A stretch of 64,000 nt of DNA from Bacillota bacterium. GTDB lineage: Bacteria; Bacillota; Clostridia; DSM-8532. This document shows, piece by piece, positions 7,348 through 16,175 of the stretch. The stretch covers positions 1-64,000 of the forward strand of contig JAEZLR010000035.1 in assembly GCA_023415205.1 (NCBI GenBank), written 5' to 3'. Under the pieces are notes generated by a model. The model was not told the origin of the DNA. It made no database searches and saw nothing but the letters and a program-made list of their open reading frames with translations. Both the position numbers and the translations under genes were made by a program. Numbering within the stretch: position 1 is the first letter of the stretch; each line of letters starts with the position of its first letter.

Positions 7348-10203
7348 CTACGGACGGAAGCTTTGTGCTTTTTCCAATAACTTGCTGTAATAAGCTCTTT
7401 TGCTACTAATCCAACCAGCCTCATATCCGTCTAGATAATCCCTGTTGTAAAGGGCTATAATCAGGTTGGCTGAAATTTGATTTTTGTTCCGGTTAAAGTC
7501 TGCAATAGCCTGGTCAAGTTGCTCGACATCATATTCTATTTCATCCATGCAGATACTGTAATGCTTGTTGTTGTTGATGATGGGATTTTTTATTCCCCAG
7601 GATTCAAGATCCTTTTTAATATAGGCTAGATTTACTCCAATGAGCTTTTTGATGTTATCGGATTTCGATTCAGGCCAAAGGGCCTGGGAGATCTGTTCCT
7701 TGGTAACTCCCGTGCTCTTCGAATTGAGAAGAAAGGCAAAAAGTTCTCTTTGTTTCTTTGTTCTCATCTTAATGGGTTCAGTTCTCTCTTTGGTTGGAGT
7801 AATCACCAAGCCACCAAGGGTTTGAACAAGGATCTTCTTTGCCTTGTATCCCGCCTTGACCATCATCTGCCTGACAAAATCCTTTTCAATGTTGTTTTCT
7901 AAAGCGTATTCAAGAATCGGGCCATAGAGTTTCTTCAGTCTGAAATGATCATACAATCCGTTTTCTGAGCATAATGAAAGGTACTTTTTCACATATACTG
8001 GAAGGCTTTGCGCATCATTTCTTTCCAGAGCGGCTATGGCAAGGACACCATAAGCAGTGGTTAAGGTAAAGTGGATGCCTGTGCTTTCTCCAATGCTGAT
8101 ACATTTATTTGCGCAGACCACGGCATTGTCTAGATCCTGTTTTGCGCAGAAATAATTAATAAGCCTCCCCAAAATTATTGTTTTATGAAAATCAGTGCAT
8201 TTATCAAGCTGTGCCAGGATTTCACTAACGACACCTTCTTTAGGATTTTGTGAAAACATCAGGCTACAGGTAACATCCTGCAATCGGACCATATTGGACT
8301 GAAAATCCGTTTGACGGCAGAGCAGAGCATAGGCCTTGGCAAGGTTTAAATAACGGATGATACACTCAATATTGGTGTTTTTCCCATTAAGCCGGTCAAT
8401 ATAGATGTTCTGAAAATGAATATCCACCGCATGGAGATACCCTAACCATAGCTCCTCGTATCTACCTGCTTTTTTTAGATGTTGAAGCTCCGAGGTAATC
8501 ATGGCTACAGCACGTTTTCTATCGCCCAGCATTTGGTAGGCCTTTGACGCATGGAGTTCGATGCTGTGCATCCTTAAGTATTCCTGCTCCTCCTGGGATA
8601 ACTCGAGGCTACGTTCATAGTATTTGACACTATGCCGCATTTTTCCTAACATAAAATAAATGGTGCAAAGATACCTTTCATACCAGGCCTTGACTTTGAG
8701 ATTCCCAGCTTTGGCGCATACACTTATCATATGATGGGTAAACTCCAAGGCCTCTGACAGCTTTGAAAGCCAACACAGATTATAAATTTTTTCAATAGCT
8801 GCTTGATAAGCCTCTTTAGTGGATAAATCGGGTATCTTGGTGAGCAGCTCGTCCAATAACATATTTGAAGCCTCAAAGGAGACAAAGTTTCTGAGAACCC
8901 TGGCCTTATGAACCGAGGCTTCAATGTAAAGGGTGTGGTTTTCTTCTGCCAATCTGGGGATGGCTCGATCCAGATAAACCTTTGCCTCGGCATAGCTCCC
9001 TACGCTAGAAAGAAAGGCTCCTTTTGCCACCAGCAGGTTTACGTCGGAGAGTAGGAAGTCGTCCTTGAGTCGGCTAAACAACCTGCGCAACTGATAGAGC
9101 TTACCTTCTTTTAGAAGTGTTCGATAAGCAGTGACAAGGATTTGCCCTAGAAGGTCCATGTTACCTGAAAGAATGGCATAATGAGAGGCTTTGATGTAAT
9201 CAAGATGTCTATAATAGTAAAGAGAGGCTTGATTGAAAAGCTCAAATCTTTCTGTGGTTTGCTGGGAATTAAGAAAATGTTCAATAAGAAGATCATGGTA
9301 TTGGTAAAACCCTTCCTGTGTTTTACGGGTGAACAGGCTTTGGGTAACTAGGTCTTCGAGAATTAGCTCCGCATTATCTATATGAAGAATACTGTTGATC
9401 ATTGGCGCATCCAAGGGGCTAAAACCGATGGTTTCCTTAATAAACCAAACGGTTTTGTCTGGCAATCTATCAACGCACTCACTGACCCAATAGGAATTAA
9501 GTTCATCAATATCTTGCTCGAGAATAGGAGCTATGGCTCCCCTTCCTTCAAGCATAAATCTAAATGATCGGACGGCCAAGGGCCATCGATAGGTTGCTTT
9601 TAATAGCCTCATATTATGAAGATTCAGCATCCGTTTAGTTTCATCCTGGGTGAAGGCCAGATCCTTTTGATCCAGAAGGAGGAGATTTCCTTTTAATCGG
9701 AAGCTCTCTAGCTCCGGCCATAAGCATTCGTCACTGCTTAGACACATGGAGGTGTTTTGTGGCAAATATTTGATGATTGCGGTGATGAGTTCGAGGATTC
9801 GCGCCTCTTTTACCTTATGAAGATCATCCATGATAATCATCAACTGCTCGTCCATCTGTTCAATTGCTGATGCGAAGGATGAAGCGCACTGAGTGGTGAA
9901 GTTTTCTTTCTTTTCAAATAGGATACACTCCGAAGCCACAAACCTATATCCGACGGGAGCCAAAGCTTCTTCGAGTGTCCCCAAAAAGGAAATAATATCT
10001 GTTTCTCCCTTGAGGCTTAACCACAGGGTATGTTCATAACTCTCCGCAATCTGCGAAAGGAGAGTTGTTTTTCCATATCCTATGGGGGCTTGAATAAAGG
10101 TCAGCTTTTTTCCGCTACTTAAAATATCATATATGAGCTTTTTTCTGGGTATCTCTTCATAGGGTTTAAAAGCTGTGCATCTTATTTTAGAAACATGGCG
10201 CAT
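7348..10203 (-). CDS. Large MalT/SARP-like transcriptional activator (STAND ATPase, TPR-like helices, winged helix and BTAD)
   Basis: The protein has 951 residues. The N-terminal NTPase has a Walker A motif APIGYGKT (39-46) and a Walker B segment (MIIMDDLH), as in MalT-type signal-transducing ATPases. The middle ~500 residues are helical and TPR-like, probably the sensor and oligomerisation part. The last ~150 residues hold an OmpR-type winged helix (TKKQRELFAFLL, KEQISQALWP) and a short bacterial transcription-activation domain. MalT itself ends in a LuxR helix-turn-helix, so this has SARP-like DNA binding instead. The ATG at 10203 is chosen because GGAAG lies upstream and the conserved region starts there. 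The inducer and targets are unknown; the hydrogenase gene behind it and the MATE gene in front are candidates. Confidence 0.8.
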   Translation of the reverse strand: MRHVSKIRCTAFKPYEEIPRKKLIYDILSSGKKLTFIQAPIGYGKTTLLSQIAESYEHTLWLSLKGETDIISFLGTLEEALAPVGYRFVASECILFEKKENFTTQCASSFASAIEQMDEQLMIIMDDLHKVKEARILELITAIIKYLPQNTSMCLSSDECLWPELESFRLKGNLLLLDQKDLAFTQDETKRMLNLHNMRLLKATYRWPLAVRSFRFMLEGRGAIAPILEQDIDELNSYWVSECVDRLPDKTVWFIKETIGFSPLDAPMINSILHIDNAELILEDLVTQSLFTRKTQEGFYQYHDLLIEHFLNSQQTTERFELFNQASLYYYRHLDYIKASHYAILSGNMDLLGQILVTAYRTLLKEGKLYQLRRLFSRLKDDFLLSDVNLLVAKGAFLSSVGSYAEAKVYLDRAIPRLAEENHTLYIEASVHKARVLRNFVSFEASNMLLDELLTKIPDLSTKEAYQAAIEKIYNLCWLSKLSEALEFTHHMISVCAKAGNLKVKAWYERYLCTIYFMLGKMRHSVKYYERSLELSQEEQEYLRMHSIELHASKAYQMLGDRKRAVAMITSELQHLKKAGRYEELWLGYLHAVDIHFQNIYIDRLNGKNTNIECIIRYLNLAKAYALLCRQTDFQSNMVRLQDVTCSLMFSQNPKEGVVSEILAQLDKCTDFHKTIILGRLINYFCAKQDLDNAVVCANKCISIGESTGIHFTLTTAYGVLAIAALERNDAQSLPVYVKKYLSLCSENGLYDHFRLKKLYGPILEYALENNIEKDFVRQMMVKAGYKAKKILVQTLGGLVITPTKERTEPIKMRTKKQRELFAFLLNSKSTGVTKEQISQALWPESKSDNIKKLIGVNLAYIKKDLESWGIKNPIINNNKHYSICMDEIEYDVEQLDQAIADFNRNKNQISANLIIALYNRDYLDGYEAGWISSKRAYYSKLLEKAQSFRP

Positions 10204-10304
10204 GTTTAGAAATCTTCCTATTTTTTGATAGTCATTATTATACCATAATGGGCCTGGCATGGAAGATATAAGATGAAAAACAAGAAAATGATTAAGAAGG
10301 GAAG

Positions 10305-10336
10305 AAAAGCCCACCGGAAAATCCGGCAGGCTTTTT
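10305..10336 (-). terminator. Terminator after the hydrogenase gene
   Basis: AAAGCC.ACCGG pairs with CCGG..GGCTTT around an AAAAT loop. On the minus strand the hairpin is followed by a T-rich run (CTTTTCTT). It separates the hydrogenase from the downstream regulator gene. Confidence 0.7.
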
Positions 10337-10364
10337 GGAACCATATGCTTTTGGTTGGGTCAAA

Positions 10365-13300
10365 TTATTTGAGACCTTGTGATAGGTTCTCCAGGAATGA
10401 GGCATCAATGCGCTTTCCATCTAGGGTGATATAAATGCCTTCACCCTCGTGGTTTTCCTTAAGACGGATGGTCTTAACCTCAATAAAAGCATCCATTTTG
10501 AGGGTTTTGATTTTCTGAAGGATGGCAGTGTAAAGCTCTCGAGATCCCTTGGACGAACAAACTTCGCAGGTGCAGAAGGTAATTTGCCGGGTTACAAAGG
10601 CGGAATTGGCCTTCTTACGAACGGTGGCACAGCGGATGTCCCCATTGACGGGCCGGTAATGGGTGTGTAAAAGCTTATGGGCCAAGGGTGAGTTGGCTTC
10701 CCCGTAAAAATCATTGTATAGGTTCAGGATATCAGGGTTTTCCTGCGACTTACGGTAGGTGGAGGTCTTATCAATATCAATCAATACCTGCTGGCGTTTT
10801 TCCAGGGTTCCCACCTTTTCTGGGACAGGATGTCCGGCACCGCAGATGCAGCCCCCTGGGCAGGCCATGACTTCAATGAGATCATAACCCACATCCACGC
10901 CCTGAATAATCTTCTCCACGATGGGCTCGGCATTATGAAGACCACTGATAACCGCAACTCGGACTGTCGTGTCATTGGCCACAATGGTTGATTCCTTTAC
11001 ACCTTCAAAACCACGAACTTCCTCGAAGTCCAGGTGATCGGTCATCACTTTTCCGGTCAGTTTTTCAACAGCCATACGTAGGGCTGCTTCAGCCACACCT
11101 CCAGATGCACCGAACAGCACGCCGGCCCCTGTGACCTGCTTATAAGGATCATCAAATTCCTGGGGCTCGATGGAGGGGGTATCAATGCGCTTAAGCTCAG
11201 CCATACGCAGCATTTCACTGGAGGTGAGAACAGCATCAACATCACGGATTCCCTCTGGGGCAAATTCAGGACGGGCAGCCTCATATTTCTTAGCGATACA
11301 TGGGACGATGGAGACCACATAAAGCTCATCCTTATTAAGACCCGCCAGCTTGGCGTAATGATTCTTCACGGTGGCACCCATCATTTGCTGAGGAGATTTA
11401 CAACTGGATAGATGGGGGATGAGTTCTGGATAACGTCTTTCAACGAAATTAACCCATCCAGGGCAGCAGGAGGTAAACTGGGGCATAACCCCCTTATGGG
11501 CGACTCGGTTCAAGAATTCGGTGGTTTCCTCCACAATGGTCAGGTCGGCAGCGAAGGAGAAGTCGAAGACTTTGTCAAAGCCTAGTTTCTTAAGTAAACC
11601 GGCCATAAAGCCCGAAGCCTTATCAAAAGGTATACCAAAATGGGAGGATACAACGCTTCGTACGGCGGGTGCCACAAAGGCAACCACGGTTTTTGAAGTA
11701 TCGTTGATGGCTCTGAAAACCTTTCCTTTTTCACTCTTAGCTTCCAATGCACCGCAGGGACAGGCATTGACACATTGACCGCAGCTTACACAATCCGTTT
11801 CTTGGAGGGGGAGACCGCTTCGGGTTCCCACCAACTGACGTCCATGCTTCATGTAAAAAGCCAGGACATCGGGGCCTTCAACCTCTGCACAGGCGGCGAT
11901 ACAGCGACCACATGAAATACACTTGTTGTGATCTCTTACAATAAAGGGATGGTCATCTACAATGGGAATATGAGGTCTCTCATGGATGGGCTTTTCATAC
12001 TGAATATCATGGTCGGAGGCTTCTTTTCTTAAATCACAGCCATACCGCTGGGTGCATCCGCACTTAAGACAGCGGCGAGCTTCTTCACGAGCGGCCTCTT
12101 CGGAGAGCCCCGTCTCCACCTCATTAAAATTCTGTTCTCTTTCCTTAAGGTCAATGGCTGGCATCTTGGCGCGGGCAAGCCTGGGGAAATGCTCAAAATC
12201 CCATTTTGGAAGGTCTTCCATAGAGCCTCTGCTACAGCTATAATCCACGTGATCCTCATGAACGTATCCCTTCATAAGGAAGCTGTCCATGGCCTCGGCG
12301 GCGCGGCGACCGGCAGCAACTGCCTGAATGACCGTTGCAGGGCCTGTCACACAGTCACCCCCTGCAAAAATATCAATTTCAGAGGTCTGTGAGGTCTTGC
12401 CGTTAATTTCAATATCGCCCCATTTGTTCAGCTTGACCGGCAGGTCATTATAGAGGAACTGTGTATTGGTGCTTTGACCAATAGCACCAATAATGGTATC
12501 GGCCTCTATTTCGAAGTTGCTGCCTTCAACCGGCACAGGACGGCGGCGGCCAGAACGATCGGGTTCTCCTAACTCCATACGGATGCATTGAAGCTTCTTC
12601 TTGCCATTTTCGGAAACGATATTGGTGGGAGCCATCAAGAAGAGCATTTCAACCCCTTCATGAAGGGCTTCTTCAACTTCATAGGGCTCGGCAGGCATTT
12701 CTTCGCGGGTTCTGCGGTAGATAAGCTTGACGGATTTTGCACCTTTCCTTAAGGCCACACGAGCGCAGTCAATCGCTGTATTACCGCCGCCGATAATAAT
12801 GACGTTATCGCCCATCTGAACATCTGCTTGCTTGGTGACCTGCTCCAGGAACTGAATACCCAACCATACTCCCGGGAGGTTTTCCCCCTCAATATGCATG
12901 GGCGTGGCTCGCCAGGAACCAATGGCCAGATACACGGTATCAAAATCCTGCTGGAGATCTTCAAGACGGATATGGGTGCCCAGGGACTTTTTAGTCATTA
13001 TTTTGACCCCAAGGTTCTTGATCAAATCGATTTCTTTATCAAGCGTGGCCTTGGGAAGACGATACTCGGGAATACCATAACGCATCATGCCTCCCGCATA
13101 GTGCTGGCGTTCAAAAACTGTGACGTCATGACCGTTAATAGCACTGTAATAGGCGGCTGAAAGCCCGGAGGGTCCGGCACCCACAATAGCGATTTTCTTT
13201 CCTGTGGATGGCTTCTTATTTGGAACCCAGGGCTCTTTTTGAGACATGTCCCAGTCGGCAATGAAACGCTTTACATGATTAATGGCCACAGGTGAATCCA

Positions 13301-13805
13301 CCAGATTGCGGCGGCACTGAGCCTCACAGGGGTGGGGACATACACGACCACAGGCAATAGGGAAGGGATTCCGGTCTTTGATCACCTGTAGGGCTGCACT
13401 GAAATTACCATTGCTGGCGTGACGCAGATAAGCCTGGATATCAATATTCGCTGGACAGGTCATGACACAGGGGGCGACGCAATCCGCATTGTGATCGGAT
13501 AGAATCTGTTCAAGACGAACCTTGCGGTAGCTTTTCAGCTTGGGGCTGTTGGTGGTGATGACCATTCCTTCCTGTATGGGTGTCTGACAGGCTTTTACAT
13601 CCCTTTTGTGTTCCCCTTCACCTACCTCTATCACGCACAATCCACAGTTTCCATTGGATCTCTCAAGGCGGATATCATAGCACAGATGGGGGATATGTAT
13701 ATCTTCCTGGAGCAAGGCCTGGAGAATAGTCAGGTTTTCATAGACCTCCATCTCCCTGCCGTTAACAATGACTTTAATCCGTTTGTTTTTTGTGATGGCT
13801 TTCAT
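10365..13805 (-). CDS. [FeFe] hydrogenase fused to a GltD-like NAD(P)H flavoprotein
   Basis: The protein has 1146 residues and likely couples H2 formation or uptake to NAD(P)H. Domains in order: a plant-type [2Fe-2S] domain (Cys42, 54, 57, 73); a GltD/glutamate-synthase-small-subunit-like module with FeS cysteines (113-164), FAD site VGAGPSG (208-214) and nucleotide site GGGNTAID (339-346) near YRR; an extra Cys cluster (579-590); two [4Fe-4S] motifs (629-640 and 672-686); the H-cluster domain; and a C-terminal part with FCTCEVC resembling the NuoE thioredoxin fold. H-cluster motifs are TSCCPGW (778-784), PCIAKKYE (835-842, with Val before Pro where Met is usual) and ACPGGCICGAG (981-991). 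No HydB, HydC or maturase genes flank it. The YRR after the nucleotide loop favours NADPH, as an inference. Confidence 0.92.
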   Translation of the reverse strand: MKAITKNKRIKVIVNGREMEVYENLTILQALLQEDIHIPHLCYDIRLERSNGNCGLCVIEVGEGEHKRDVKACQTPIQEGMVITTNSPKLKSYRKVRLEQILSDHNADCVAPCVMTCPANIDIQAYLRHASNGNFSAALQVIKDRNPFPIACGRVCPHPCEAQCRRNLVDSPVAINHVKRFIADWDMSQKEPWVPNKKPSTGKKIAIVGAGPSGLSAAYYSAINGHDVTVFERQHYAGGMMRYGIPEYRLPKATLDKEIDLIKNLGVKIMTKKSLGTHIRLEDLQQDFDTVYLAIGSWRATPMHIEGENLPGVWLGIQFLEQVTKQADVQMGDNVIIIGGGNTAIDCARVALRKGAKSVKLIYRRTREEMPAEPYEVEEALHEGVEMLFLMAPTNIVSENGKKKLQCIRMELGEPDRSGRRRPVPVEGSNFEIEADTIIGAIGQSTNTQFLYNDLPVKLNKWGDIEINGKTSQTSEIDIFAGGDCVTGPATVIQAVAAGRRAAEAMDSFLMKGYVHEDHVDYSCSRGSMEDLPKWDFEHFPRLARAKMPAIDLKEREQNFNEVETGLSEEAAREEARRCLKCGCTQRYGCDLRKEASDHDIQYEKPIHERPHIPIVDDHPFIVRDHNKCISCGRCIAACAEVEGPDVLAFYMKHGRQLVGTRSGLPLQETDCVSCGQCVNACPCGALEAKSEKGKVFRAINDTSKTVVAFVAPAVRSVVSSHFGIPFDKASGFMAGLLKKLGFDKVFDFSFAADLTIVEETTEFLNRVAHKGVMPQFTSCCPGWVNFVERRYPELIPHLSSCKSPQQMMGATVKNHYAKLAGLNKDELYVVSIVPCIAKKYEAARPEFAPEGIRDVDAVLTSSEMLRMAELKRIDTPSIEPQEFDDPYKQVTGAGVLFGASGGVAEAALRMAVEKLTGKVMTDHLDFEEVRGFEGVKESTIVANDTTVRVAVISGLHNAEPIVEKIIQGVDVGYDLIEVMACPGGCICGAGHPVPEKVGTLEKRQQVLIDIDKTSTYRKSQENPDILNLYNDFYGEANSPLAHKLLHTHYRPVNGDIRCATVRKKANSAFVTRQITFCTCEVCSSKGSRELYTAILQKIKTLKMDAFIEVKTIRLKENHEGEGIYITLDGKRIDASFLENLSQGLK

Positions 13806-13838
13806 GGCAAACTCCTTCTATCAGTATGTTAGGTTAAT

Positions 13839-13854
13839 TGACAAAAAATTGTCA
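13839..13854 (-). promoter_or_regulatory. Small inverted repeat in the hydrogenase leader (possible operator)
   Basis: TGACAA-AAAA-TTGTCA is a 6-bp perfect inverted repeat just downstream of the proposed hydrogenase promoter. The geometry fits a repressor or redox-regulator site, but it matches neither the Rex nor the FNR consensus that I know. The regulator is unassigned. Confidence 0.4.
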
Positions 13855-13867
13855 TAGTTCCGTATCA

Positions 13868-13876
13868 ATTATACCA
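13868..13876 (-). promoter_or_regulatory. Probable extended -10 promoter for the hydrogenase
   Basis: On the minus strand TGGTATAAT is a perfect extended -10 (TGnTATAAT), 62 bp upstream of the hydrogenase start. No good -35 hexamer is seen, which is normal for extended -10 promoters. Confidence 0.5.
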
Positions 13877-13986
13877 GAAATGTTGTTCCTGACTACCACC
13901 GCCAATGAAAAATATCATTTTTTTTAATCAAAAATCGCTCCAACGAAGCGAAAGCCTATAAAATTTAGTTTTTTGCTGTAGGGCTA

Positions 13987-14015
13987 TTGAAAACAAGGAA
14001 GGACTAGCCTAAAAT
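13987..14015 (+). promoter_or_regulatory. Promoter for the tryptophanase-family gene
   Basis: TTGAAA (13987-13992) and TAAAAT (14010-14015) are spaced by exactly 17 bp. Initiation near 14022 would give a leader RNA of about 220 nt before the start codon at 14243, much longer than translation needs. Confidence 0.55.
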
Positions 14016-14169
14016 AGTGAATGTAGGTAGCACGGTAATATGGTAGGTTTTCTATTTTAAATACATACGGATGTGTTTTTATTGGGGTATGTCTTTATAG
14101 ATTTTCTTGCTTGTACAGCAGGATAAAGCCCTTTTAAGAAACTATTCCGGCATAGGATCATTCTGCCAT

Positions 14170-14218
14170 ATACCCTGCGAGGGGTATTTTTTTCGTTGGA
14201 GGGTTAATGAACTAACCC
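14170..14218 (+). promoter_or_regulatory. Attenuator-like terminator and second hairpin in the leader of the tryptophanase-family gene
   Basis: ATACCC/GGGTAT (14170-14187) is followed by six T residues, the form of an intrinsic terminator, although the coding region starts 50 nt further on. GGGTTA/TAACCC (14201-14218) makes a second hairpin just before the AGGAG ribosome binding site. A terminator inside a leader, between promoter and gene, suggests conditional termination. No leader peptide with a convincing ribosome binding site was found. Confidence 0.5.
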
Positions 14219-14242
14219 AGAATTTTGAAAAGGAGTGTTCTT

Positions 14243-15691
14243 ATGTCTGAGATTAAGTTTTTTTATGGAGAAAGCTTCCCACTGGAAATGCATAAGGTAA
14301 GAATCGTTCAGAAACTGAATCTGATTCCTGTGGAACAACGTTTGAAGGCTGTAACAGAAGCAGGTAACAATACCTTCCTCCTTAAAAACCGTGATGTTTT
14401 TATGGACATGCTGACTGACAGCGGCGTCAATGCCATGAGTGACAGGCAGCTATCGGCCATGATGGAGGCCGATGACAGCTATGCCGGCTCAGAAACCTTT
14501 ACTCGACTGGAAAACAAAATTAAAGAGCTTTTTGGGAAGAAGTATTTTCTGCCCACTCACCAGGGAAGAGCCTGCGAAAACATTCTCGGCCAGGTTTATG
14601 TCAAGCCCGGAAGTATTGTTCCTATGAACTACCATTTCACCACCTCCAAAGCCCATATCACCCTAAACGGAGGCAGTGTGGAGGAGATTGTCAGCGATGA
14701 GGCCCTTGTCATCAATAGCGATAATCCTTTCAAAGGGAATATAGATATCGGAAAGCTTAAAGGCCTTATAGAGAAACATGGATCGGAGAAAATAGCCTTT
14801 GTCAGACTGGAGGCAGGAACCAACCTGATTGGCGGACAGCCCTTCTCTCTGGAGAACATGAGGGAGGCCTACCAGCTTTGTAAGGAAAACGGAATTATGG
14901 TAGTGCTCGATGCCAGTCTTCTTGCGGATAATCTCTACTTTATCAAGCAAAGGGAGGACGCTTGCAAGGGTATGAGCATTCGGGAAATTACCCGTGCCAT
15001 AGCCGATCTTTCCGATATTATCTATTTTTCTGCTCGCAAGCTGGGATGTGCTCGTGGAGGCGGAATCTGTACCAGCAGTGAAGCGGATTACTTGAAGATA
15101 CGTGAGCTTATCACCCTGTACGAAGGGTTCTTAACCTACGGTGGTATGTCGGTTCGTGAGATGGAGGCGATTACCGTTGGGCTTGAAGAAACCATGGACG
15201 AGGATATGATCAGCCAGGGTCCCCAGTTCATCGCCTATATGGCCAATAAGCTTTATAATGAAGGCATCCCCGTGGTAACTCCCCCCGGTGGTCTGGGCTG
15301 CCATTTGGATGCCATGGCTTTTGTCAGCCACATTCCACAGAGCCAATATCCAGCCGGTGCGTTGGCTTCCGCCCTGTTTATCGTCAGCGGTGTAAGGGGT
15401 ATGGAGCGAGGCACCCTGTCTGAACAACGTGATGAAGAGGGTAATGAGGTTTTCTCCAATATGGAGCTCTTGAGGCTGGCAATGCCCCGCCGGGTGTTCA
15501 CACTTTCTCAGGTGAATTATGCCATAGACCGCATTCGCTGGCTTTATGAAAACCGTCATCTGATAGGTGGTCTTACCTTTGTCGAGGAGCCCAAGGTGCT
15601 ACGTTTCTTCTTTGGAAGGCTCAAGCCGGTCTCCGATTGGCAGACAAAGCTGGTTGAGAAGTTTAAAAAAGACTTTGGCGACAGTTTGTAA
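14243..15691 (+). CDS. Tryptophanase / tyrosine phenol-lyase family beta-eliminating lyase
   Basis: The protein has 482 residues, close to both families. These PLP enzymes split tryptophan to indole, or tyrosine to phenol, plus pyruvate and ammonia. Asn194, Asp223 and Lys266 (in SARKLG) match the PLP-binding Asn, Asp and Schiff-base Lys; RRV near residue 418 matches the carboxylate-binding Arg. The Arg that contacts the PLP oxygen in both families (Arg217 in Citrobacter tyrosine phenol-lyase) is replaced by Leu226, and the residues after the catalytic Lys differ (LGCARGGG). This is therefore a divergent member and the substrate is uncertain. The ATG at 14243 has AGGAG seven nt upstream. It has a long leader with a terminator and no transporter gene beside it. 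Confidence 0.82.
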   Translation: MSEIKFFYGESFPLEMHKVRIVQKLNLIPVEQRLKAVTEAGNNTFLLKNRDVFMDMLTDSGVNAMSDRQLSAMMEADDSYAGSETFTRLENKIKELFGKKYFLPTHQGRACENILGQVYVKPGSIVPMNYHFTTSKAHITLNGGSVEEIVSDEALVINSDNPFKGNIDIGKLKGLIEKHGSEKIAFVRLEAGTNLIGGQPFSLENMREAYQLCKENGIMVVLDASLLADNLYFIKQREDACKGMSIREITRAIADLSDIIYFSARKLGCARGGGICTSSEADYLKIRELITLYEGFLTYGGMSVREMEAITVGLEETMDEDMISQGPQFIAYMANKLYNEGIPVVTPPGGLGCHLDAMAFVSHIPQSQYPAGALASALFIVSGVRGMERGTLSEQRDEEGNEVFSNMELLRLAMPRRVFTLSQVNYAIDRIRWLYENRHLIGGLTFVEEPKVLRFFFGRLKPVSDWQTKLVEKFKKDFGDSL

Positions 15692-15703
15692 GAGCCCCTC
15701 TAC

Positions 15704-15730
15704 AAAAAAGCGAGCTGCAAGCGAGCAGCT
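15704..15730 (-). terminator. Terminator of the MATE-marR operon
   Basis: AGCTGC/GCAGCT (15713-15730) with a 6-nt loop is followed on the minus strand by CGCTTTTTT. It overlaps the last codons of marR. Confidence 0.65.
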
Positions 15731-16175
15731 ATCCTTCCATGCTTTTTAGATACTCGGCGATGTTTTCCTTCATTCTATCGGTGAGGGACATGGCTAGGGT
15801 GATTTCCTCCTTGGAGAGTCCTTTATATAGCACTTCATGCAGGTTTTTGATGATATCAAAGACCTGCTCTTTTATTTGGAGAGCATCAGGTGTAGGGTAG
15901 ATATGTTGAATCCGTCGATCGTATTCATCTATCTCCCGTCTGATCAAGCCGCATTCCTCCAGCTGCTTGATGCTGCGGGCTGTGGTGCCTTTATCCATGA
16001 CGGCCTGAGACGAAAGGCCCTCTTGGGTGATACCTGGACAGCGGTAGACCTGCATAAGAAAGGGGAACTGTCCCACCTCAAAGGGGAGCCCTTGATCCTT
16101 CAGCTTTTGAACAAAGAAACGCTGGCCATAGCGGTAAAGAATGGAGAAATTTCGATTAATGAATGGTTCAGTCAT
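15729..16175 (-). CDS. MarR family transcriptional regulator
   Basis: The protein has 148 residues, the normal MarR length. The winged helix spans about residues 40-100 (TQEGLSSQAVMDKGTTARSIKQLEECGLIRREIDEYDRR), with the characteristic D-R wing. MarR dimers repress efflux genes until a small ligand binds. The ATG shares one base with the stop of the upstream MATE gene (TAATG) and has GGAGG before it, so the genes are co-transcribed and translationally coupled. The 17-bp inverted repeat at 17631-17666 is the likely target. Confidence 0.88.
   Translation of the reverse strand: MTEPFINRNFSILYRYGQRFFVQKLKDQGLPFEVGQFPFLMQVYRCPGITQEGLSSQAVMDKGTTARSIKQLEECGLIRREIDEYDRRIQHIYPTPDALQIKEQVFDIIKNLHEVLYKGLSKEEITLAMSLTDRMKENIAEYLKSMEG

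Noticed and set aside
14017..14046. A short GTG frame ending in Trp-stop considered as a tna leader peptide
   Set aside because: The likely transcription start (near 14022) lies after its start codon and it has no usable ribosome binding site.
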